Shown here piece by piece: positions 34,264-41,199 of a stretch of 64,000 nt of DNA. Position 1 is the stretch's first letter; the number at the start of each line of letters is the position of its first letter. A program made the position numbers and the translations under genes. Location: contig JAUQXK010000145.1 of NCBI GenBank assembly GCA_030834695.1, positions 1 to 64,000 on the forward strand. The letters are read 5' to 3'. The notes below the pieces were generated by a model. The model was not told the origin of the DNA, searched no databases, and saw only the letters and a program-made list of their open reading frames with translations. Source of the stretch: Desulfobacterales bacterium (GTDB lineage Bacteria; Desulfobacterota; Desulfobacteria; Desulfobacterales; SpSt-501).

Positions 34264-36012
34264 TCATCCTTGAGCGGGTGCGGCGGCGATCATCGCGCGG
34301 ATGTATTCCTCGGGGTTGAGAAGGGCGTTGCGGCTGATGAAGAAGCGGTTGCGCCCCGTCTTTTCCCGAACCAGCTTCAGACCGTGTTCAAAATGGGCGT
34401 TCAAACGCGAATAGACGTCCTTGAGTTCGAAGGCCGATTCCACGATCATTTCCATAAGAAAGTCGATGGCATCTTCTTCGAGCACCATGTTGATGTCGTG
34501 GTTTTTGAAAAAGTACAGCTCGGTGTTCTTGATCTCGTCGTAACAGCTCTTGATCTGCCGGACGGCGCTGCTGGTATCGAGCACATGTTTGGCGTAGTAG
34601 CTCGCCACGATGTCGATGCGGGCAGGGGTCATGGTGAAGTTGAATTTTTCGGAAAGCCCCTTGCGGTTGGCCTGCAGATAATCCCTGATGGAAGCTTTTT
34701 CCTCATCCGCCAGGCGCTCGAAGGTTTTGCGCCAGGCGGGGTCGTCGGGTGTCGACCGCATGCGTTGCAGCAACCCGCGAGGGTCGGCCAGGGCTTCCAG
34801 CGTGACACCGAACTGTTTTACGGCAGAGGAGGGCAGCGCCCGCTCGAAATCCAGCAGCGCCCGTTCGATGACGCTGACGAGCCCGCGGGCGCCGGTGTTT
34901 TCCTCGAAGGCCAGCTCGGCCATCCGGCGCAGAAACGCATCCTCGAACTTGACTTGGATACCGTAGGCGCTGAAGTCGAGTTTCTTGCCGAGAACGATCG
35001 GGTTGTTCGGATTCTTGAGGATCTGATAAAGGTCTTCCTGCCCGAGTGGGTCGAAGACCGCCTTGACCGGAATTCTGCCGACGAACTCGCTCTCGAACCC
35101 GAACTCGATCAAGTCTTCGGCCTTGACGTGCTTCAGGATGTCGACTTCTTCCCGGGCGTTGGCGATGCGGGCTCCGAACCCGATCCCCTGCCGGCTGAGG
35201 CGCCGCTGGATGATCGGGACCAGGTCGTTGAAAGCGCCGCTCATGATGAACAGCACATTTTTGGTGTTCACCGCTACCCGTTCGCGCTTTCCGGTTTTGC
35301 GGAAGCGTTCGATTTCCTGCATCATCGAAATCGGGTCGTGGGGCACTTTCAGGTCGACCTCGGTTTCCTCCATCGGTTTGAGCAACGCCCGTTGAACTCC
35401 CGTGCGGGAGACGTCGGCACCGATCAGGTTTTTTGCGGAGGCGATTTTGTCGATCTCGTCGATGTAAATAATTCCGTGCTGAGCCAGCTCAATGTCGTCG
35501 TTGGCTTCGCGCACGAGGTCTCGCACCAGATCCTCCACGTCGCCGCCGACATAACCGGTTTCGCTGAACTTGGTGGCATCCCCTTTCACAAACGGCACCC
35601 CTAGTTTGGCGGCAATGAGCTTAATGATATACGTCTTGCCGACGCCGGTCGGCCCGATCATGAGAACGTTGTTCTTAATCCCCCCCGTCATCTCTTCGAG
35701 GCCCATTGGCTCTTCCTGGGCTCGGCGAATTCGATTGAAGTGGGTGCAGATCTTGGTGGCGAGAATGGCTTTGGCCGGATCCTGTTTCACGACGTACTGG
35801 TCCAGATAGGCGATCAAGTCCTCCGGTTTCAGGTTGAATACGATCTTCTTTTTCTCACGGGACGTCTCTTTGGGTTTGCCGGTGATTGCCTCCTGGGTCA
35901 AAACCATCGGGGACAACAGCTTCACATGGCCGCCGAACTTCTTGGACAGAAACTCGCCGATTTCCTTCTCAAGTTCTTTGGGATCTGGGATTTTTTCGTT
36001 ACGCGTGTTCAT
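34264..36012 (-). CDS. ClpX-like AAA+ unfoldase lacking the zinc domain, with C-terminal extension
   Basis: A 582-residue ClpX relative. The AAA+ core shows Walker A GPTGVGKT (about 120-127), pore loop GYVGGD (153-158), Walker B IIYIDEID (181-188), and sensor 2 GARGL (374-378). The ClpP-binding IGF tripeptide is kept (277-279), so docking to ClpP is plausible. The N-terminal four-cysteine zinc domain of true ClpX is absent. About 160 residues follow the point where ClpX normally ends, helical and charged, with no recognised motif. It heads the operon with ahbC, three bases away. Many Desulfobacterota carry such a second ClpX; its substrates are unknown. Confidence 0.85.
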   Translation of the reverse strand: MNTRNEKIPDPKELEKEIGEFLSKKFGGHVKLLSPMVLTQEAITGKPKETSREKKKIVFNLKPEDLIAYLDQYVVKQDPAKAILATKICTHFNRIRRAQEEPMGLEEMTGGIKNNVLMIGPTGVGKTYIIKLIAAKLGVPFVKGDATKFSETGYVGGDVEDLVRDLVREANDDIELAQHGIIYIDEIDKIASAKNLIGADVSRTGVQRALLKPMEETEVDLKVPHDPISMMQEIERFRKTGKRERVAVNTKNVLFIMSGAFNDLVPIIQRRLSRQGIGFGARIANAREEVDILKHVKAEDLIEFGFESEFVGRIPVKAVFDPLGQEDLYQILKNPNNPIVLGKKLDFSAYGIQVKFEDAFLRRMAELAFEENTGARGLVSVIERALLDFERALPSSAVKQFGVTLEALADPRGLLQRMRSTPDDPAWRKTFERLADEEKASIRDYLQANRKGLSEKFNFTMTPARIDIVASYYAKHVLDTSSAVRQIKSCYDEIKNTELYFFKNHDINMVLEEDAIDFLMEMIVESAFELKDVYSRLNAHFEHGLKLVREKTGRNRFFISRNALLNPEEYIRAMIAAAPAQG

Positions 36013-36225
36013 GGTCGCAAACTATAACCATAGCCCTCTTAAAATGCAACCGCTCCAGCCCCGTACCAGACCGGTTCAGAGCCGGCTGGATCCGGACCGA
36101 CATAAAAGCCGCATTGATTTACAGCGCTTGCGTTCTTTGAAGGAGTCCCTCCAGGCGGGCGAGGCTGCAGTTGACGTTCGCATGGAAGGAAATGCAGGCA
36201 GGCACCCAAAAAACCTTCGCACCTC

Positions 36226-36465
36226 TTAATCTTGATCGTCAAGAGGGGTTTCGCGATCACGACAGCTTTGGCAAAATTTCCGGGGAACGCCTCTTCCGAT
36301 CCAGCGCATCTTCGTGACGTGCATTTTCCCACAGCCAGGACAGATACACTCGATCTTCGATTTCCCCAAACCCTTAGGTCCGGGCGCTTCATCAAACTCG
36401 TGATCGGCGTCCTCTAAAGGTTCTTTTTCGTGTTTTGGAAAAATGTCTATCTTATGCCTTGGCAT
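36226..36465 (-). CDS. small zinc-ribbon protein, hypothetical
   Basis: A 79-residue cytoplasmic protein with a charged N-terminal half and two cysteine pairs, CICPGCGKMHV and KFCQSC, arranged like a zinc ribbon or rubredoxin-type knuckle. TGGAG precedes the ATG. It could bind nucleic acid or protein. No family name is recognised. It lies alone in an AT-rich stretch between the ClpX-like gene and the exported-protein pair. Confidence 0.65.
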   Translation of the reverse strand: MPRHKIDIFPKHEKEPLEDADHEFDEAPGPKGLGKSKIECICPGCGKMHVTKMRWIGRGVPRKFCQSCRDRETPLDDQD

Positions 36466-36596
36466 CCGGAAACTCCAGCACTCATTAAACTTAATGTAAT
36501 CTAATCATATTTTAATAAGAATCAACCGGTTGGGTTTTTTGAAGGAACCGCGGAAAATTTAACTATTTTATCAGCACACTTAGCCCCTGAACAACC
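36466..36596. other. AT-rich intergenic spacer
   Basis: 131 bases, clearly AT-richer than the rest of the window, between the zinc-ribbon gene and the exported-protein pair. It probably holds the zinc-ribbon gene's promoter, but no box pair at proper spacing is convincing. It contains ACCGGTT and a run of six T on the plus strand. Confidence 0.4.
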
Positions 36597-36914
36597 TCAC
36601 TCGCACTTGACCTCTTCCTTAAATTCGTCGTGCTTGGCCTCCAGTTTCACCCTGCACGGGCCGTCCCGGTATTCCTTTTTCCACTCGCCATGCCACCGTG
36701 CACCCACCCCGTCCTTGCACTTGATCTCCCTCTTGAACTCCCCGCGCTTGGATTCGGTTTTCACTTGGCATGGCCCATCCCAGTAGTCTTCCCGGTAGTC
36801 GCCATGCCACCATCGCCCCTTTCCGCTCTGCTCTTTCCAAGCATCGCCACGCACAGATGTTGCGATTCCAATGCCGAAGACTATCAAGATTCCGACGATA
36901 AGCCACGATCTCAT
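36597..36914 (-). CDS. exported protein with two cysteine-bearing repeats, hypothetical
   Basis: A 105-residue protein with an N-terminal signal segment (MRSWLIVGILIVFGIGIATSV). The mature part consists of two copies of a roughly 35-residue unit: WHGDYREDYWDGPCQVK with EFKREIKC, and WHGEWKKEYRDGPCRVK with EFKEEVKC. Each repeat has two cysteines, which would probably pair in the periplasm. The first mature residues DAWKEQSGKG resemble DGWKDENGKRG in the upstream neighbour. AAGGTGA lies before the ATG, and the gene follows the histidine-rich gene by nine bases, so it is the second gene of a two-gene operon. Function is unknown. Confidence 0.7.
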   Translation of the reverse strand: MRSWLIVGILIVFGIGIATSVRGDAWKEQSGKGRWWHGDYREDYWDGPCQVKTESKRGEFKREIKCKDGVGARWHGEWKKEYRDGPCRVKLEAKHDEFKEEVKCE

Positions 36915-36923
36915 GCCATCACC

Positions 36924-37253
36924 TTAGCGGCCACTCAAGCCGAAACTGAACGCCGAGCCTGCATCCGCTGCCGACATTCCGAAGAAGAACCTACTCGGCG
37001 CCGGGGCCACATATCGAACCGGTTCCGGGTAATAGTGGCGCTCGACAACGACCGGCCGATAATGATGCGTGACATAAACCGGCCGGGGAGGAGCGTAATG
37101 GTGATAATGATGATACTCCCTGTGTTTGTAGTGACCATCGGCATGGCCACGCTTTCCGTTTTCATCCTTCCAGCCATCAGCCATTGAAACACCGGTGCCA
37201 ATGAAGATCATAAAAGCTGTAATTGCGAATAGTTTTAAAAAGTTGATTTTCAT
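36924..37253 (-). CDS. exported histidine/tyrosine-rich protein, hypothetical
   Basis: A 109-residue protein with a Sec signal peptide (cleavage near SMADG) followed by DGWKDENGKRG, a histidine-rich stretch (HADGHYKHREYHHYHHY), a proline-valine-tyrosine linker (PRPVYVTHHYRPVVVERHYY) and a glycine/serine C-terminus. A strong GGAGG precedes the ATG. The histidine cluster suggests metal binding in the periplasm. It is the first gene of a pair with the two-repeat protein. Confidence 0.72.
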   Translation of the reverse strand: MKINFLKLFAITAFMIFIGTGVSMADGWKDENGKRGHADGHYKHREYHHYHHYAPPRPVYVTHHYRPVVVERHYYPEPVRYVAPAPSRFFFGMSAADAGSAFSFGLSGR

Positions 37254-37407
37254 GGTGTCCTCCTGCTCTCGTTGATTTTACCCCGGTTAGACGGGACAGA
37301 AGACAGGAGGGTTTACATCTGGTCTTCAGAGGGGATGAAGTCTTGCGGCACAAATCGCAGCGGCCGGCGCATAGATGGATGGAATCGGAAAATCCATGAT
37401 TTCTCCA

Positions 37408-37830
37408 TCAGGGGTTGGGCTCACCGGCAACCGTCCAATAGATATTCACATCCCGTTTCCCCCACCATCGCGCTGCCTTGACGTCGGTACCCATGTATAT
37501 GTCAATTCGCTTTTTCCACTTCGGAGGCATCCGGTCCAGGACGACATACTCGTTGCGGAGCCCATCGATTATGACCGTTGTCCCCCGAGTCAGGCCAAGA
37601 GATACCAGATCGGCAGACACGGCCACCGCGTTCATGCCCGGTATGATCTTGTCACCCCAGGCTCCGACGCTGGGGTTCCCCGGTCCCTGCTTCGGAAGCG
37701 AATTGAACGCCGTTGCCGTTACAAGAAGGGTTTGCTGCTTTTCCTGCGGTGATGTCTGGAGGGCTGAGCAAGAAGATAGACTCAGAGTGGCGCAAAGAAA
37801 AAATGCAATAACGAATAGGCGCGAAGACAT
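37408..37830 (-). CDS. 3D-domain lipoprotein (double-psi beta-barrel, RlpA/MltA-like)
   Basis: A 140-residue lipoprotein. The signal segment ends in a lipobox (LSLSSC, Cys at residue 21). The mature part is a 3D domain: VTATAFNS, then GAWGDKIIPGMNAVAVSADLV, the aspartates of VLDRMP and RIDIYMGTD, and ending WGKRDVNIYW. 3D domains occur in peptidoglycan-acting lytic transglycosylases and RlpA-type proteins, where two or three aspartates form the active site. The protein is a bare domain and its enzyme activity is unproved. It lies downstream of tRNA-Leu, separated by a long hairpin. Confidence 0.85.
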   Translation of the reverse strand: MSSRLFVIAFFLCATLSLSSCSALQTSPQEKQQTLLVTATAFNSLPKQGPGNPSVGAWGDKIIPGMNAVAVSADLVSLGLTRGTTVIIDGLRNEYVVLDRMPPKWKKRIDIYMGTDVKAARWWGKRDVNIYWTVAGEPNP

Positions 37831-37852
37831 GCGGGTTCGTCCATAAATGAAG

Positions 37853-37889
37853 CATGAAGGGTTCCAGTGGTCTCCTGGAACCCTTCATG
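37853..37889 (-). terminator. 15-base-pair perfect hairpin after tRNA-Leu
   Basis: Bases 37853-37867 pair perfectly with 37875-37889 around a 7-base loop. It begins 12 bases beyond the 3' end of tRNA-Leu on the minus strand. The T-run is poor (ATGCTTCATTT), so it may act as a processing or weak termination structure. Confidence 0.6.
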
Positions 37890-37901
37890 ATACCTCACAG
37901 A

Positions 37902-37987
37902 TGGTGCCCAAGGCCGGACTTGAACCGGCACGGGTCTCCCCACTACCCCCTCAAGATAGCGTGTCTACCAGGTTCCACCACTTGGGC
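37902..37987 (-). tRNA. tRNA-Leu (anticodon GAG), CCA encoded
   Basis: The minus strand folds as a class II tRNA: acceptor GCCCAAG with CTTGGGC, discriminator A and encoded CCA. The D-loop holds TGGTAGA and the T-loop GGTTCAAGTCC. The anticodon stem CTATC/GGTAG encloses TTGAGGG with anticodon GAG, which reads CUC/CUU leucine codons. A long variable arm is present. It lies between secG and the lipoprotein gene and may be transcribed from the glycolytic operon. Confidence 0.97.
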
Positions 37988-38012
37988 AAAAAGACTTCGA
38001 TTCATGTTCGCG

Positions 38013-38360
38013 CTACTGGGATTTGGCCGGTGCGTCGGGTTGGGATTCGGGAGCGGCCGGCGCCGGTGCGGCGTCCGGGGCTTTGGTTTCGACGGCGCCC
38101 GGCACTTCGGTGACGATCGAGCTCGACGGCCGCTGGCTCGTCAGGTAGGCCAGCGCCAGCGACGTCAGCATGAATACGATGGCGGCCACCGTCGTCGCCT
38201 TGCTCAAAAACGTGGAAGCCCCGCTGGTGCCGAAAAGCGTGTTGCTGGCGCCTCCCCCAAAGGCCGCGCCGATGTCGGCTCCCTTTCCGGTCTGCAGGAG
38301 CACGATCATGATGAGCGCGACACACACCACCACATGAATGATTACCAGTAAGACTGTCAT
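38013..38360 (-). CDS. secG: preprotein translocase subunit SecG
   Basis: SecG is the accessory membrane subunit of SecYEG that speeds protein export. The 115-residue protein has the two expected helices (VLLVIIHVVVCVALIMIVLLQ and VAAIVFMLTSLALAYL) and the typical GKGADIGAAFGGGASNTLFG loop between them. It has an alanine- and proline-rich C-terminal tail. It follows tpiA by 28 bases, the usual tpiA-secG order, and precedes tRNA-Leu by 25 bases. Confidence 0.95.
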   Translation of the reverse strand: MTVLLVIIHVVVCVALIMIVLLQTGKGADIGAAFGGGASNTLFGTSGASTFLSKATTVAAIVFMLTSLALAYLTSQRPSSSIVTEVPGAVETKAPDAAPAPAAPESQPDAPAKSQ

Positions 38361-38388
38361 AGGCCGGCTTTCGCCACCTCGCTGCTTG

Positions 38389-39141
38389 TCATTTGAATTT
38401 TACGATGCTGCTGAATGAATCCGGCTTCAGACTGGCACCCCCCACCAAGGCGCCGTCGATATCGGCCATGGCCATGAGCTCGGAGATATTTTCCGGCTTG
38501 ACGCTGCCGCCGTAAAGTATCCGCATTGCACTGGCCAGCGGCGAACCGAGCAACCGCGCGACTTGCGATCGGATGAACCGGTGGGCTTCCTGGGCTTGAC
38601 CGACGGTTGCGGTTTTACCCGTGCCGATGGCCCATACCGGCTCGTAAGCGATCACCAGTAAAGCCAACTCATCTGCAATCAAACCTTCTAAACCATTCTG
38701 GATCTGTTTGTCAAGAATCGGAAAGGTTTGGCCGGCCTCGCGTTCCTTTTCCGTCTCCCCGACACACACCACCGGGGCGAGTCCGGCCTGCACCGCCGCT
38801 CGGAGCTTACGGCGAACGGTTTCATCGGTTTCCCCGAAGTACTGCCGGCGTTCGGAGTGGCCGATGATGACGTAACGGCAGCCGCAGGCAACCAGCATGC
38901 GGGGTGCGACCTGGCCGGTATAGGCCCCTTCGGCCTCCCAGAACAAGTCTTGAGCACCCAGCGCAACAGATGTCGACTTCAATGCGCCGGCGACGGTCTC
39001 CAGCGCCGGGAAAGCCGGCGCGATCATGATGTCCCGATCGTTGACCCCATCAACCAGCGGGGCCAATTGGCGGACAAAATCAAGCCCCTCCGCGGGGGTC
39101 TTGTACATTTTCCAGTTGCCGGCGATCAGCGGTCTGCGCAA
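38389..39141 (-). CDS. tpiA: triosephosphate isomerase
   Basis: TpiA interconverts dihydroxyacetone phosphate and glyceraldehyde-3-phosphate. The 250-residue protein has all hallmarks: AGNWKMYKT with Asn and Lys, the electrophilic histidine in IIGHSERR, and the catalytic glutamate in [16 protein letters not shown], and GGSVKPEN near the end. It starts with TTG (39141), a rare start decided by a strong AAGGAG about nine bases upstream and the absence of an ATG before the first strand. It follows gap by 127 bases, a spacer holding a perfect 13-base inverted repeat. Confidence 0.95.
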   Translation of the reverse strand: MRRPLIAGNWKMYKTPAEGLDFVRQLAPLVDGVNDRDIMIAPAFPALETVAGALKSTSVALGAQDLFWEAEGAYTGQVAPRMLVACGCRYVIIGHSERRQYFGETDETVRRKLRAAVQAGLAPVVCVGETEKEREAGQTFPILDKQIQNGLEGLIADELALLVIAYEPVWAIGTGKTATVGQAQEAHRFIRSQVARLLGSPLASAMRILYGGSVKPENISELMAMADIDGALVGGASLKPDSFSSIVKFK

Positions 39142-39198
39142 GGTATGCGTCTCCTTTCTGAGAGATTGCGTAGCATATGGCTCGGCGCCATCGATCCG

Positions 39199-39263
39199 GC
39201 GGTGTTTGGGTGGTCGGGAGATGGTTTTAACAATAACAAAATACCGAAATACCCAAACACCGC
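39199..39263. repeat. 13-base perfect inverted repeat between gap and tpiA
   Basis: GCGGTGTTTGGGT (39199-39211) is the exact reverse complement of 39251-39263, with a 39-base AT-richer loop. No T-run follows on the minus strand, so it is not a simple terminator. An RNA hairpin could adjust the gap-to-tpiA ratio or stabilise the gap 3' end. Confidence 0.55.
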
Positions 39264-39268
39264 TGTTG

Positions 39269-40273
39269 CTAAAGCTGCTCGCCGATCATTGCGGCGAGAT
39301 CCACCATGCGGGTGGAATATCCGGTTTCGTTGTCGTACCAGGACAGTACTTTGACCATCTCGTCGATCACATAGGTGGTTGGCGCGTCGACGATCGATGA
39401 CAGCGCACAGCCGTTAAAATCCGAGGATACCAGCGGGGCTTCGCTGTACCCGAGGATGCCCTTGAGAACGTCTTCGGAGGCCTGCTTCAAAGCGGCGTTG
39501 ATCTCGGAGACGGTGACGCCGCTCTTGTCGATGGCGACGACCAGATCGACCAGCGATACGTTCGGAGTGGGCACGCGAACCGCCAGTCCATTCAGCTTTC
39601 CGGCCAGTTCCGGCAAGACCAGTCCGACGGCTTTGGCGGCGCCGGTGGTGGTGGGAACCATGGAGAGTGCAGCGGAGCGAGCGCGGCGCAGGTCCTTGTG
39701 CGGAAAATCGAGCAGCCGCTGGTCCCCGGTATAGGAGTGAATGGTCGTCATGAGGCCCCGTTTAATTTTGAAGTTTTCATGCAGGACTTTCGCCACCGGC
39801 GCCAAACAGTTGGTGGTGCAGGAGGCGTTGGAGATGATATGGTGCTGCTTCGGCTCGTACCGGTGGGAGTTCACGCCCATGACGATCGTGATGTCCGGGT
39901 TGGTCGCCGGCGCGGAGATGATGACTTTGCGGGCGCCCGCGGTGAGGTGCTTGGCGGCGTCCTCGCGCTTGGTGAACAGACCGGTGCACTCCGCGACAAT
40001 GTCCACTCCCAGGGACTTCCAGTCGATTTTTTCGGGATCCCGCACCGAGCGGATGGCCACTGGCTGTCCGCCGACTTCTATGGTGTCGCTTTTCGCGGAA
40101 ACCGGGACATCCATCGCGCCGTGAACCGAATCGTATTTCAGCAAATGCGCCATGGTTTCGGCGTTCGTGAGATCGTTGATGGCGATCACCTGGATTTTCG
40201 GGTTCTTCGCCGCCGCCCGGAACAACAGGCGTCCAATTCTGCCAAATCCGTTGATGCCGATCTTGACTGCCAT
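39269..40273 (-). CDS. gap: glyceraldehyde-3-phosphate dehydrogenase, type I
   Basis: GAPDH oxidises glyceraldehyde-3-phosphate with NAD and phosphate, or runs in reverse in gluconeogenesis. The 334-residue product has the NAD-binding INGFGRIGR, the active-site cysteine in SNASCTTNCLAP, the VPTTTGAAKAVG segment, and the C-terminal SWYDNETGYS. ATG 40273 has a very good GGAGGG Shine-Dalgarno sequence lying inside the end of the rimI frame, so independent initiation is expected even though the two frames are continuous. Confidence 0.95.
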   Translation of the reverse strand: MAVKIGINGFGRIGRLLFRAAAKNPKIQVIAINDLTNAETMAHLLKYDSVHGAMDVPVSAKSDTIEVGGQPVAIRSVRDPEKIDWKSLGVDIVAECTGLFTKREDAAKHLTAGARKVIISAPATNPDITIVMGVNSHRYEPKQHHIISNASCTTNCLAPVAKVLHENFKIKRGLMTTIHSYTGDQRLLDFPHKDLRRARSAALSMVPTTTGAAKAVGLVLPELAGKLNGLAVRVPTPNVSLVDLVVAIDKSGVTVSEINAALKQASEDVLKGILGYSEAPLVSSDFNGCALSSIVDAPTTYVIDEMVKVLSWYDNETGYSTRMVDLAAMIGEQL

Positions 40274-40744
40274 ACACCCTCCTTCGATTAACGTTCGTTT
40301 CAGAATAAGCGCATCCTCGTGACGATCGGAATAATATCCGCGGCGCGTCCCGGCCGTACGGAACCCAAATTTTCGATACAACTCGATGGCCTCGGCGTTG
40401 GAGGGCCGCGCTTCAAGAACGGCCGTCGACAGCCCTTCGGCGCGCGCGGCGCTCAAACACTCGGCGACCAGCCGGGTGCCGATGCCCTGGCGTCGCCACA
40501 TCGGGTCTACCGCGATCCGAAAAATCTGCACCTCTTCCGCGATGAAGCGAAAAAAAATGTAACCGACGATCCGCTTTTCTCCCGAAGCCGCCTCCGCCCA
40601 AGCCACCCGATTGTCCGCCGCGGGGACGCACAACTCGCCCTCGAACGACAACCGGCCCCAGGGCCAGTCGAAGCAACGGCTTTCGAGAGCCACCAGCGCT
40701 TCAATGTCTGCCAGCGTGGCGCGGTTGAGTTTCCATCCCGCCAC
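39269..40744 (-). CDS. rimI: RimI-like N-acetyltransferase reading frame open into gap (possible RimI-GAPDH fusion)
   Basis: Residues 1-157 (DNA 40274-40744) are a complete GNAT acetyltransferase of the RimI type, which acetylates the N-terminal alanine of ribosomal protein S18. Seen are EVQIFRIAVDPMWRRQGIGT (acetyl-CoA loop) and EARPSNAEAIELYRKFGF. RimI normally ends near EDALIL, but here no stop occurs: the frame continues KRTLIEGGC and then into the GAPDH ATG. A TAA lies out of frame at the junction, so a single-base insertion or deletion could have created the fusion. Start is GTG 40744, two bases after the EIIA stop, with GGAG upstream. Ribosomes could make both a 491-residue fusion and free GAPDH. 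Confidence 0.75.
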   Translation of the reverse strand: MAGWKLNRATLADIEALVALESRCFDWPWGRLSFEGELCVPAADNRVAWAEAASGEKRIVGYIFFRFIAEEVQIFRIAVDPMWRRQGIGTRLVAECLSAARAEGLSTAVLEARPSNAEAIELYRKFGFRTAGTRRGYYSDRHEDALILKRTLIEGGCMAVKIGINGFGRIGRLLFRAAAKNPKIQVIAINDLTNAETMAHLLKYDSVHGAMDVPVSAKSDTIEVGGQPVAIRSVRDPEKIDWKSLGVDIVAECTGLFTKREDAAKHLTAGARKVIISAPATNPDITIVMGVNSHRYEPKQHHIISNASCTTNCLAPVAKVLHENFKIKRGLMTTIHSYTGDQRLLDFPHKDLRRARSAALSMVPTTTGAAKAVGLVLPELAGKLNGLAVRVPTPNVSLVDLVVAIDKSGVTVSEINAALKQASEDVLKGILGYSEAPLVSSDFNGCALSSIVDAPTTYVIDEMVKVLSWYDNETGYSTRMVDLAAMIGEQL

Positions 40745-40746
40745 CC

Positions 40747-41160
40747 TCAGCTCCGTTTGTTACCCTTCAGAATGCCGCTGGCCAGGGTGATGCTCTTTTT
40801 GCCAAAGGCCTCCAGGGTTGCAGCCAGCTGTCCCAGCGTCATCCGGCCGCGGTTGTCCAAGGCATGGACCAGGATCGGCAGGTTGGCCCCCGAAAGGACT
40901 TCAACGCGTCCCTCTTCCAGAAAGGAGTAGCTGATGTTGGACGGCGTGCCTCCGAACATATCCGTCAGAATCAGCACGCCGTCATCATGGGCGACTTTTT
41001 TGATACCGGCCGCCACCCGCTCCCGCAGCCGGTCCACGTTTTGATTGAGGTCGATAGAGACGGAAACCACTCCGGGCGGGCGGCTGCCCAGGATGAACTC
41101 CGCCGCATCGACGAGGGCTTCGCCCAGTTGGCTGTGAGTGACGATGAGGATTCCGATCAT
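40747..41160 (-). CDS. PTS mannose-family EIIA component (regulatory type)
   Basis: A 137-residue EIIA(Man)-type domain. The phosphorylatable histidine is in ILIVTHSQLGEAL (His9), and MFGGTPSN is the conserved second motif. No EIIB, EIIC or EIID sugar permease is nearby, so it probably acts in a regulatory phosphorelay with PtsN and RapZ neighbours. GGAAGGACA precedes ATG 41160. It follows rapZ by 39 bases and precedes rimI by two. Confidence 0.92.
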   Translation of the reverse strand: MIGILIVTHSQLGEALVDAAEFILGSRPPGVVSVSIDLNQNVDRLRERVAAGIKKVAHDDGVLILTDMFGGTPSNISYSFLEEGRVEVLSGANLPILVHALDNRGRMTLGQLAATLEAFGKKSITLASGILKGNKRS

Positions 41161-41199
41161 AAATGTCCTTCCAACACCCCGCTTGCACGGCCGCTCGGT

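Noticed and set aside
37272-37830. Plus-strand frames around 37.3-37.8 kb
   Set aside because: They overlap the clear 3D-domain lipoprotein on the minus strand and have no start site or domain.
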